Assembly: GCF_946479685.1 (NCBI RefSeq)
Contig: NZ_CAMLGS010000041.1
Location: forward strand, 1-19,090
DNA length: 19,090 bases
Direction: 5' to 3'
Source: an uncultured Methylotenera sp.
GTDB lineage: Bacteria > Pseudomonadota > Gammaproteobacteria > Burkholderiales > Methylophilaceae
The translations under genes and the position numbers were made by a program. Below, one piece after another: positions 1-5,818 of the stretch (position 1 is its first letter; each line of letters opens with the position of its first letter). The notes under the pieces are model-generated. The model did no database searches and was not told the DNA's origin. It worked only from the letters and a program-made list of their open reading frames with translations.

Positions 1-2
1 TG

Positions 3-203
3 TGGGCCTTGATCTTGTTGTTAGCCTTGACCGGCTGGCTGAGCCGTACGGATGAGTTCTGGGGTGAGGATTGGCCGGTAGATCTGCATGAAGCCTTGTC
101 TTATACATTGCAAGGCATGGTGGTGCTGCATTTGCTGGCCGTGACAGTGTTATCTAAATTGCTGGGCAAAAACCTGATTGCTGCCATGATTCGTGGCAAA
201 TAA
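3..203 (+). CDS. Cytochrome b561-type membrane protein, C-terminal fragment
   Basis: This is the 3' end of a gene that begins left of the window; the reading frame is open from base 3 to the TAA at 201-203, giving the last 66 residues. The fragment has one hydrophobic segment at the very start, then an amphipathic stretch with the motif LHEALSYTLQGMVVLHLLAV, which looks like the last transmembrane helix of the diheme cytochrome b561 / Ni,Fe-hydrogenase b-subunit family. Two histidines 14 residues apart sit in this part, and such histidines are candidate heme ligands in that family. The C-terminus, NLIAAMIRGK, resembles the conserved 'ENL..AM..G' ending of these proteins. A membrane electron-transfer role is inferred. 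The stop codon lies inside a 14-bp tandem repeat (see repeat at 196-237). The next gene is convergent. Confidence 0.6.
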   Translation, partial: WALILLLALTGWLSRTDEFWGEDWPVDLHEALSYTLQGMVVLHLLAVTVLSKLLGKNLIAAMIRGK

Positions 204-237
204 CATGAGGCAAATAATCAGGCGCAAACAATCAGGC
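196..237. repeat. 14-bp tandem repeat, three copies, spanning a stop codon
   Basis: Copies lie at 196-209, 210-223 and 224-237. The last two differ at one base of 14 (GCAAATAATCAGGC and GCAAACAATCAGGC). The first matches the second at 9 of 14 positions, including its first eight. The TAA stop of the cytochrome gene lies in the first copy. Confidence 0.7.
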
Positions 238-251
238 AAGAGATGTCTAAG

Positions 252-683
252 TTAGCTCTTAATGTAACTTTGTAACTGCTTAATTAACTCTTGCTGGTAG
301 GCAATGGTTTCTTTCACCAAGTCGCCGATTGATAGTACGCCTACTACCTTCTCATCTGCGACCACGGGTAAATGCCGGATGCGATGCTCTGTCATGAGTG
401 ACAAGGCATGATCTACCGAGTCATTGGGTTGTGCCGTCAACACCTTACAGGTCATCACTTCGCTAATCGAGGTGGTTTTTGATGATCTGCCTTTAAGTAT
501 CACCTCACGCGCGTAGTCGCGCTCAGAAAAAATACCGACTAGGTTTTGCCCCTCCAGCACAATTAAGGCGCCAATCTTGTATTCTGCCAGGATGACTAGC
601 GCATCAAACACTGGGCGGTTTGGCGCGATGGAAATGACTTCTTTATACTTTTTACCATCTAGTAATTGTTGTAGTGTTTTCAT
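252..683 (-). CDS. CBS-domain pair protein
   Basis: This is a 143-residue soluble protein made almost entirely of two CBS domains, at about residues 14-62 and 79-130. Each has the usual hydrophobic strand pattern and ends in a 'VGI/VGV.S..D' turn (VGIFSERDY, VGVLSIGDL). Paired CBS domains form a Bateman module that binds adenine nucleotides such as AMP, ATP or SAM and usually acts as a sensor; the ligand cannot be read from the sequence. The start at 683 (MKTLQQLL) is preferred over the longer frame to 794 because a good Shine-Dalgarno (GGGGAGAG on the minus strand) lies just upstream and the family is about 140 residues long. The extra 37 residues would be a hydrophobic stretch with no family counterpart. 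It appears to be a single-gene unit, convergent with the cytochrome gene. Confidence 0.88.
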   Translation of the reverse strand: MKTLQQLLDGKKYKEVISIAPNRPVFDALVILAEYKIGALIVLEGQNLVGIFSERDYAREVILKGRSSKTTSISEVMTCKVLTAQPNDSVDHALSLMTEHRIRHLPVVADEKVVGVLSIGDLVKETIAYQQELIKQLQSYIKS

Positions 684-727
684 GCTGCTCTCCCCTGTGA
701 TGCGTAAAAATACGTCCAAAAAGTGCC

Positions 728-749
728 GTGCAAAAAACTGTGCAAAAAA
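728..749. repeat. Tandem GTGCAAAAAA repeat in the CBS-gene leader
   Basis: The 10-mer GTGCAAAAAA occurs exactly at 728-737 and 740-749, a 12-bp period. Together with A5 tracts at 706-710 and 718-722 it gives four A-tracts whose starts are spaced 12, 14 and 12 bp apart, near but not equal to the helical repeat. Local DNA bending or a binding site is possible; no function is shown. Confidence 0.5.
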
Positions 750-934
750 TACTGTATAAAAGAGTAAATATACACCAATAATTATTTTTACCAATGGGCT
801 TAGAGGCTAAACCCAGATGGCATTTTCATCGTGCCTATGATGGTTTTAATCATCGCTGTATATGTTTAAGGTTATTTAGTTTTTGATTATCTTTCAGTTG
901 CTTATGTTCATGTCGTTGCCTCTATGCCTGCTTG

Positions 935-963
935 CGCTACCCTAAGTCAGACTTAGAGTAGCG
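935..963 (-). terminator. Hairpin downstream of chrA (no U-tract)
   Basis: The arms 935-947 and 951-963 pair over 13 positions around a 3-nt loop, starting 19 nt past the chrA stop. On the plus strand position 941/957 is a C-A mismatch. In RNA from the minus strand the same pair is G-U, so the stem is continuous only in the chrA transcript. No run of U follows, so it is either a weak terminator or a structure protecting the 3' end. Confidence 0.5.
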
Positions 964-981
964 TTAATCAGTTTGGATACG

Positions 982-2334
982 TTAAGTAAGCAGTTGCCAT
1001 GCCATGCCTAGTATGGCGCCAGCCGCAATCACTAAGATCACATTGGCTTTGTATTTAAAGATAGCCAGCGTGGCTAAAGCGGTGAGGGCAACCGAGAGCC
1101 AGTCGATTGTGCCAGTCAGCCCCTGTGGTGAAAATACATGGTAGGCAAAGAACAGCGCTAGGTTCACGATAACACCCACCACGGCTGCGGTAATCGCACT
1201 TAATGGTGCCGTGAATTTCAGGTTGCCATGCGTAGTCTCGATAAATGGACCGCCCAGTAAAATAAATACAAAGCTAGGTAGAAACGTGAAAAAGGTAACA
1301 ACCGTTGCCGCAACAAAAGCTGAGGCAAATAGCGCGTCAGCGCCAAATGTCTGCGTCACCCAGCCGCCAACAAAACCAACAAAAGTTACCACCATAATCA
1401 ATGGACCAGGCGTGGTTTCGCCAAGTGCCAGTGCATCTATCATCTGCGTCGGTGTCAGCCAGTGGTAATGCTCAACAGCCCCCTGGTAAACGTAAGGCAA
1501 TACCGCATAAGCGCCACCGAAAGTCAGCAATGCTGCTTTGGTGAAAAACCAGCCCATCTGTGTAAACGCACCCTGCCAGCCGTAATTGGCCATCAGTGCT
1601 GCCATGGCAACCAGCCATAGTGCTAGACCGCCTATAGCTACCTGCCATAACCTGCGCCAGCTAAATAATGCATGTGCTGGGGTTGGGGTGTCGTCGTCAA
1701 TGATAGCTGCGCCATAGCTTTTTTGTGCAGCGCCATGACCGCCGCCTAATTTAAAATAATTAGGGTAACGATTGCCACCGATATAACCTAGTAAGCCCGC
1801 TGTCAGCACAATGACAGGGAAGGGCAGTTTTAGTGCAAAGATTGCTAAAAAAGCTGCTGCGGCAATGCCCCACATGAGCTTGTTTTTAAGCGTGCGCAAG
1901 CCGATTCTATAAGCCGCAAACATCACAATCGCGACCACCGCAGGTTTGATGCCATACAGCGCACCAGCAACTGCAGGTACTGAGCCGTAAGCCATGTAGA
2001 TATAGGCTAGGCCAACTAGAATGAAAAATGAAGGCAGGAAAAATAAAGTGCCAGCCACGATGCCGCCCCAGGTGCGATGCATCAACCAGCCAATGTAGGT
2101 GGCCAGTTGTTGTGCTTCTGGGCCTGGCAGCAACATGCAGTAATTTAAGGCATGCAGAAAACGCTTTTCAGAAATCCAGCGTTTATTTTCAACCAAGTCA
2201 TGGTGCATGATAGCGATTTGCCCGGCAGGGCCGCCAAAACTAATGAATCCGAGCTTGAGCCAGTAGAAAATAGCTTCTGCAAATGATACTGGGTTGGGGG
2301 CTGGGGTTTGGTTTTTATTGTTGTGAGCGTCCAT
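982..2334 (-). CDS. chrA: Chromate transporter, ChrA family (CHR superfamily)
   Basis: This is a 450-residue polytopic inner-membrane protein of the long, two-domain CHR type. The N-terminal CHR domain (about residues 18-185) has the family motifs FISFGGPAGQIAIMH, WISEKRF and LLPGPEAQQLATYIGW. The C-terminal domain (about 230-450) repeats them as LLTFGGAYAVLPYV, WLTPTQMIDALALGETTPGP and FVGFVGG. ChrA proteins expel chromate from the cytoplasm using the membrane potential; some family members may carry other anions such as sulfate, so the substrate here is inferred from family. The start is supported by an AGGAGA Shine-Dalgarno just upstream. No chrB-like regulator is adjacent, so inducibility by chromate is not evident. 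The gene is followed by a hairpin at 935-963. Confidence 0.9.
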   Translation of the reverse strand: MDAHNNKNQTPAPNPVSFAEAIFYWLKLGFISFGGPAGQIAIMHHDLVENKRWISEKRFLHALNYCMLLPGPEAQQLATYIGWLMHRTWGGIVAGTLFFLPSFFILVGLAYIYMAYGSVPAVAGALYGIKPAVVAIVMFAAYRIGLRTLKNKLMWGIAAAAFLAIFALKLPFPVIVLTAGLLGYIGGNRYPNYFKLGGGHGAAQKSYGAAIIDDDTPTPAHALFSWRRLWQVAIGGLALWLVAMAALMANYGWQGAFTQMGWFFTKAALLTFGGAYAVLPYVYQGAVEHYHWLTPTQMIDALALGETTPGPLIMVVTFVGFVGGWVTQTFGADALFASAFVAATVVTFFTFLPSFVFILLGGPFIETTHGNLKFTAPLSAITAAVVGVIVNLALFFAYHVFSPQGLTGTIDWLSVALTALATLAIFKYKANVILVIAAGAILGMAWQLLT

Positions 2335-2495
2335 AGCTTCTCCTCTAAGGCAATTATGCCATAAGATTTAGAGCAGGCCTTGGACGAAAATGTCTTGAAA
2401 CGGGGAGGCTGCTAATTCCCCATAGGTAGAATGGTAATAGCTTTGCGGCGGGGCTGCAAGGTGCTTGAGTTGCAGGTGGTAAGAGGTTTGTGTTT

Positions 2496-2538
2496 AATCA
2501 ACCGCAGCCGCTAGTTAAGTCTGCGGCTGCAATTGATT
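2496..2538 (-). terminator. Large hairpin between the Tim44-like gene and chrA
   Basis: Arms 2496-2511 and 2523-2538 enclose an 11-nt loop, with the GC-rich core GCAGCCGC/GCGGCTGC. On the plus strand two adjacent C-A mismatches interrupt the stem. In minus-strand RNA both become G-U, giving an unbroken 16-bp stem 32 nt after the stop of the Tim44-like gene. No U-run follows on the minus strand, while the plus-strand side is T-rich. Confidence 0.55.
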
Positions 2539-2570
2539 TTATTTCATAGTCTTTCAGGTCAGCGCAATGC

Positions 2571-3380
2571 TTAGCTGAGTTGTTGTATCCCTGCCAATAG
2601 CCATTTGTCTTGGACGTTGCTTGCACTTTTCTGTATGTACCATACTTCGTCTATGCTTTCCAATGCACCATTGTTTTCACGTAGTTGGCCAGTAAAGCGC
2701 ACGCTGGCGATAGTGTAGGCATCTTCATTCACCACTTCCAATAGGTCTGCGTTGATGGCAACTACTTCTGTGGTTTGCACGCTGTTATCGCGCTCTTGCA
2801 TTTGCATAGAGATTTCTGCAAATACTTCAGGCGTGGTGTACTCGCGCACATCGTTGATGTCTTTTCTATCATTCGCCGCTTGCAAGCGGATAAAAGAGGC
2901 TTTCGCATTTCTTAAAAAGCTATCTACAGGAAAATCATGCGGAACCTGATTGCTGCTTCTGGTTTGACTGCCGCTGCTGAGCGCTGGGTCGGTGCTTGGG
3001 GTTTGGTATGTGTTGCCAACACCAGCGTATTGCATATTGGGCTGCTGCGGTTTTCTGAATCTGGAGATTAGGAACATCACGGCGGCAGCAATAGCTAGCG
3101 CGATGAGTATAGAGCCCATGGCATCACCCATGCCTGAGCCTGCAAACATGCTGGCAAGCGCTGCGCCCACAGCTAAGCCTGCTAATGGACCTAACCATTT
3201 GCTGGCGCCAGATTGTGCTGGTTTAGGTGTAGCTTCTGGTTCTCTTTGTGACTGTTTTGTTGGGGCTGGTCTGCTTTTGCCAAAGCTGCTGCCGCCGCCA
3301 AAGCGTTTGGCTTCTGCCATTGAAGACATAAAACTTACACAGGTAATGGCAACCATTAATAACATCAAAAAGCGTTTCAT
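2571..3380 (-). CDS. Tim44-like domain protein, exported or membrane anchored
   Basis: This 269-residue protein has three parts. The first is an N-terminal signal sequence (residues 1 to about 24, ending AEA). It is followed by a short Gly/Ser-rich motif (RFGGGSSFGKS) and a low-complexity Pro/Gln/Thr linker. The second is a hydrophobic, glycine-rich region of about 75-108 with one or two membrane spans followed by basic residues (SRFRK). The third is a C-terminal domain of about 150-269 that resembles the Tim44/TIM44-like fold (NTF2-like): it has DSFLRNAKASFIRLQAAND, EVFAEISMQM and the end strand EVWYIQKS...WLLAGIQQ. Bacterial members with this layout are widespread in proteobacteria. Their role is not well established; membrane association is likely. 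The start is supported by AAGGAAC just upstream. No partner gene is adjacent. Confidence 0.8.
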   Translation of the reverse strand: MKRFLMLLMVAITCVSFMSSMAEAKRFGGGSSFGKSRPAPTKQSQREPEATPKPAQSGASKWLGPLAGLAVGAALASMFAGSGMGDAMGSILIALAIAAAVMFLISRFRKPQQPNMQYAGVGNTYQTPSTDPALSSGSQTRSSNQVPHDFPVDSFLRNAKASFIRLQAANDRKDINDVREYTTPEVFAEISMQMQERDNSVQTTEVVAINADLLEVVNEDAYTIASVRFTGQLRENNGALESIDEVWYIQKSASNVQDKWLLAGIQQLS

Positions 3381-3506
3381 TATGTTCCTTATTCAACCGG
3401 TAAAAATAGAAAAACCACTGCTAACAAATAACTGACTTCTTACATACTACAGTGTACTTGGTCAGTTTTAAGTTGCGTTAGTTTAAATGAAAAACTTATT
3501 TATCTA

Positions 3507-3546
3507 TGTAATGGTCTGTAACTAAATCGTGTAATGCTCTGTAACT
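3507..3546. repeat. 17-bp direct repeat, 23-bp spacing
   Basis: TGTAATGGTCTGTAACT (3507-3523) and TGTAATGCTCTGTAACT (3530-3546) match at 16 of 17 positions, with a 6-bp spacer. The repeat lies between divergent genes, so a regulator binding site is possible; no function is shown. Confidence 0.7.
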
Positions 3547-3715
3547 GATTCTTAAGCGGTTCTACTGCCGCATGTTTTCTGCAGCTAATGTTCATGCGCT
3601 TATGTGAGTAGTTTGGCCTGCAATGCTAATGGTAGCTGCGGATTATTTTGCGCATTAATAGCTTGGTTAGCATATAGCTACAGATTGAATGACATCCTGA
3701 GTATTCAATATCTTC

Positions 3716-3743
3716 TTGACATAGTTAGTCAACTAACTATAAT
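3716..3743 (+). promoter_or_regulatory. marR promoter with operator-like palindrome
   Basis: A perfect -35 box TTGACA (3716-3721) and a perfect -10 box TATAAT (3738-3743) are separated by 16 bp. The spacer and box edges are covered by ATAGTTAGTCAACTAACTAT (3721-3740), two perfect 9-bp inverted arms around a 2-bp centre. MarR proteins typically bind such palindromes as dimers, so autorepression is inferred. Transcription would start near 3750, only a few bases before the ATG at 3754. Confidence 0.8.
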
Positions 3744-3753
3744 GAGGCTAATT

Positions 3754-4266
3754 ATGTTAGAACTAAAAGACTTACCTACAGTTGGCGTGCTCAATAAGTT
3801 TGCTGAGCGATATCCTGATGCGGATATCACTGCAATATCGAGCTTTTTACATCTGCTCCGAGTGGCAACCGATTTGTCTATCGCGTTGGATACTTGCCTG
3901 AGCAAACATGGTTTGCTACAGGGGCGATGGTGGGTGCTTATTTTACTGATGCGTGAGGAGTCCTATACCTCAATGCCATCGGTGTTGGCAGATAAGGCCG
4001 GTGTTACTCGTGCGACCATGACCGGGCTGATTGACGGCTTGGAGCAAAGCGGCTTGGTGGAGCGCGTGTTTACCAAAAGTGATAGACGCAGCGTGCTGAT
4101 ACACCTTACCGAAGCTGGCCAGGAAAAACTGGATGCCGTGATGCCTGACTATTATCAAAGATTGAGGCAGTGTATGCGTGGCTTAAATGAAACGCAACGC
4201 GAACAATTGCACCAGATGTTGGATTTAATCAATTTAGGTATTCCCGAGCTAACTAAGCAGAAATAA
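3754..4266 (+). CDS. MarR-family transcriptional regulator
   Basis: This 170-residue protein has the MarR winged-helix layout. A long N-terminal helix for dimerisation (ITAISSFLHLLRVATDL) is followed by the LQGRWWVLILL helix. The helix-turn-helix is at about residues 75-100 (LADKAGVTRATMTGLIDGLEQSGLV). The wing has the signature RVFTKSDRRSVLIHLTEAGQEKL, and a C-terminal dimerisation helix closes the protein. The start at 3754 is chosen because the TATAAT box ends at 3743, ruling out the longer frame. GAGG at 3744-3747 would be a well-placed Shine-Dalgarno, but it probably lies upstream of the transcription start. Members usually repress their own gene and neighbouring efflux or detoxification genes until a small phenolic or lipophilic ligand binds. 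The two downstream genes on the same strand are the likely targets. The stop lies in an 18-bp tandem repeat. Confidence 0.88.
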   Translation: MLELKDLPTVGVLNKFAERYPDADITAISSFLHLLRVATDLSIALDTCLSKHGLLQGRWWVLILLMREESYTSMPSVLADKAGVTRATMTGLIDGLEQSGLVERVFTKSDRRSVLIHLTEAGQEKLDAVMPDYYQRLRQCMRGLNETQREQLHQMLDLINLGIPELTKQK

Positions 4267-4302
4267 CTAGCTAGGCAATAGTAACCAACCAAGCAAAAGT
4301 AA
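4249..4302. repeat. 18-bp tandem repeat, three copies, spanning the marR stop
   Basis: Contiguous copies lie at 4249-4266, 4267-4284 and 4285-4302, with approximate consensus CTAACTAAGCAAAAGTAA. Pairwise identity is 13 to 14 of 18. Each copy ends in TAA in the marR frame; the first TAA is the real stop. Read on in frame the copies encode LTKQK-stop, LARQ-stop-stop and PTKQK-stop. Confidence 0.65.
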
Positions 4303-4329
4303 ATCATTTTCACGAAATTAGGAGATCAC

Positions 4330-4707
4330 ATGAGCAGTATTCAGCAACAAATTAATGCTATCAACCAAAGTTTTGACCATGCATTTAACACTAAAAATGC
4401 AGTTGCGATTGGTGCACTTTATGCAGACAGTGCGGTAGTGATGCCAGCACCAGCCGGCGAGCCGGTAGTAGGCTCTGCAGCGATTCAAACATTCTTTGCT
4501 GGCCTGATTGAGGCTGGTGTTATCGAACATCAGCTCACATTGGTGGATGCGGTAGAAGACGGCAATTTAGCATTTCAGCGCGGTAACTGGGCGGGTGCGA
4601 TGATCAATGCGCAAGGTGAAAAACAAACCTTTGGCGGCAATGTGCATTTGGTATATCGCAAGCAGGCTGATGGTAATTGGAAAGCGGTAACACATATTTG
4701 GAACTAA
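4330..4707 (+). CDS. SnoaL-like / DUF4440-like protein (NTF2 fold)
   Basis: This is a 125-residue cytoplasmic protein without signal peptide or membrane segment. Its pattern fits the SnoaL/DUF4440 (SgcJ/YybH-type) NTF2-like fold: an N-terminal helix (INAINQSFDHAFNTKNAVAIGALYADSAVVMPAPAGEPVVG), a second helix (IQTFFAGLIEAG) and four strands ending in LVYRKQADGNWKAVTHIWN. That last W-K-hydrophobic-H-I/D-W pattern is typical of the family. These proteins form small cone-shaped barrels that bind or convert small hydrophobic molecules; the substrate cannot be told. A strong Shine-Dalgarno (GGAG, 4321-4324) supports the start. It lies 63 bp after marR and 39 bp before an exporter gene, suggesting a MarR-controlled unit that handles and exports a small compound (inference). 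Confidence 0.78.
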   Translation: MSSIQQQINAINQSFDHAFNTKNAVAIGALYADSAVVMPAPAGEPVVGSAAIQTFFAGLIEAGVIEHQLTLVDAVEDGNLAFQRGNWAGAMINAQGEKQTFGGNVHLVYRKQADGNWKAVTHIWN

Positions 4708-4746
4708 GCCGTTTGCACAGGCAATTGATGAAGGTACAAAACAGCG

Positions 4747-5664
4747 ATGGACAATAGTACAAAAAAAACCATTAGCGCATTTGTTGCGCTAATCGTACTC
4801 ACCATTATTTGGGGCTATAACTGGGTGGTAATGAAGAGTGCGCTGCAATATGCAGGGCCGTTCCAATTTGCTGCCTTGCGTGTGTTCTTTGGTGCGGTTG
4901 TGCTATTTGTCGTCATTTATGCCACCAAACGGCCTTTGGGGCTTAAAGAGTTCCCTACCATGCTGGTATTAGGCCTGCTGCAGACGGTAGGTTTTACCGG
5001 TTTGTTGATTTGGGCCTTGGTAGAGGGCGGAGCGGGTAAAACTGCCGTGCTTACTTACACTATGCCATTTTGGGTCATGCTATTTGCCTGGCCGATGCTG
5101 GGTGAAAAGGTGCAAGGCTGGCAGTGGCTGGCAGTCATTGCCGCGGTATTCGGCATGCTGCTGATATTCGACCCGCTGCATATCAAGGCGGATGGGTTCA
5201 GTATGTTCTTGGCTATTATTTCAGGCGTATCTTGGGCGCTGTCTGCCATTATTTCTAAAAAGCTACATAAACGTAGCCCGCACCTGGATTTGTTAAACCT
5301 GACTGCGTGGCCGATGCTGCTGGGTTCCATTCCTATGGTCGCCATCGCTTTTATGGTGCCTGCACCTACCATACAGTGGAGCGGTTATTTTATCGGTGCG
5401 GTATTGTTTAATGTGCTGTTGAGCGGTGCGCTCGCATGGCTTTTGTGGCTGTATGCTTTGCAGATTTTACCTGCTGGTGTAGCTAGCATGGCCTCTATGC
5501 TGGCGCCGGTGATTGGTGTGCTGGCAGCATGGATACAGCTAGATGAAGTGCCGAATCACATGGAGCTGATAGGTATGATATTGATCGCGCTATCACTGGT
5601 CATTATTTCGTTTGTCAGCATCAAGAAACACGCCCCGGTAGACCCCGCCGTTGGGCAGGAATAG
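4747..5664 (+). CDS. EamA/DMT-family transporter
   Basis: This 305-residue integral membrane protein has about ten hydrophobic segments and two EamA repeats, at about residues 14-145 and 153-292. Recognisable family features are IWGYNWVVMKSAL near the start of repeat one, and FSMFLAIISGVSWALSAIISKKL at the start of repeat two. The last helices include PAGVASMASMLAPVIGVLAAWIQLDE, the usual 'A....P..a.l.a...l.E' signature. Drug/metabolite transporters of this type export amino acids, metabolites or toxic compounds; the substrate is unknown. The Shine-Dalgarno is weak (AAGG 12 bases upstream), which may mean coupling to the SnoaL-like gene 39 bp upstream. It probably belongs to the marR unit. 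The C-terminus (KKHAPVDPAVGQE) is a short cytoplasmic tail. Confidence 0.88.
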   Translation: MDNSTKKTISAFVALIVLTIIWGYNWVVMKSALQYAGPFQFAALRVFFGAVVLFVVIYATKRPLGLKEFPTMLVLGLLQTVGFTGLLIWALVEGGAGKTAVLTYTMPFWVMLFAWPMLGEKVQGWQWLAVIAAVFGMLLIFDPLHIKADGFSMFLAIISGVSWALSAIISKKLHKRSPHLDLLNLTAWPMLLGSIPMVAIAFMVPAPTIQWSGYFIGAVLFNVLLSGALAWLLWLYALQILPAGVASMASMLAPVIGVLAAWIQLDEVPNHMELIGMILIALSLVIISFVSIKKHAPVDPAVGQE

Positions 5665-5695
5665 GTGCTGATATATAGCGCTTAAGTATTTGATA

Positions 5696-5725
5696 CTTGT
5701 CCACACTTGAGCTTGCTTGTCCACA
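5696..5725. repeat. 10-bp direct repeat CTTGTCCACA
   Basis: CTTGTCCACA occurs exactly at 5696-5705 and 5716-5725, 20 bp apart, in the gap before yebC. TTGTCCACA differs from a consensus DnaA box (TTATCCACA) at one base. It may be a regulator or DnaA-like site, or chance. Confidence 0.45.
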
Positions 5726-5779
5726 TTTTACCTTAGACTGCTGCATGCACAAGCCTGTAATTTGGGTGGCCGTATGTGA

Positions 5780-5785
5780 TAAAAT
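5780..5785 (+). promoter_or_regulatory. Probable -10 box upstream of yebC
   Basis: TAAAAT lies 33 bp before the yebC start and is followed by a TCGCC discriminator, much like the -10 region before rpsP. No convincing -35 hexamer is seen at 16-18 bp, so this is a weak call. Confidence 0.4.
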
Positions 5786-5818
5786 TCGCCTTATTTAGTT
5801 GGAATTTAGGATCTAAAC

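Larger units (their letters stand above)
684..981. other. Intergenic region between the CBS gene and chrA
   Basis: About 300 bases without a gene. It should hold the promoter and leader of the CBS gene (minus strand) and the 3' end of the chrA transcript. I see regularly spaced A-tracts at 706-749 and a strong hairpin at 935-963. No confident promoter hexamer pair could be assigned. Confidence 0.5.
3381..3753. other. Divergent intergenic region (Tim44-like gene / marR)
   Basis: About 370 bases between divergent genes. Visible elements are an inverted repeat AACTGAC/GTCAGTT at 3430-3436 and 3461-3467 (31 bp centre to centre, about three helical turns), a 17-bp direct repeat at 3507-3546, and the marR promoter with its internal palindrome at 3716-3743. 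The frame of marR stays open back to 3604, but that extension lies upstream of the promoter, so I treat it as non-coding. Confidence 0.6.

Noticed and set aside
684..794. Longer CBS-protein start at 794
   Set aside because: It adds a hydrophobic leader not seen in the family, while the start at 683 has a strong Shine-Dalgarno and a normal length.
3604..3753. Longer marR reading frame starting at GTG 3604
   Set aside because: The extension lies upstream of a perfect TTGACA/TATAAT promoter and adds nothing resembling the MarR fold.
5684..5698. AAGTAT/ATACTT hairpin as terminator of the EamA gene
   Set aside because: Only a weak 6-bp AT-rich stem with no T-tract; too weak to call.
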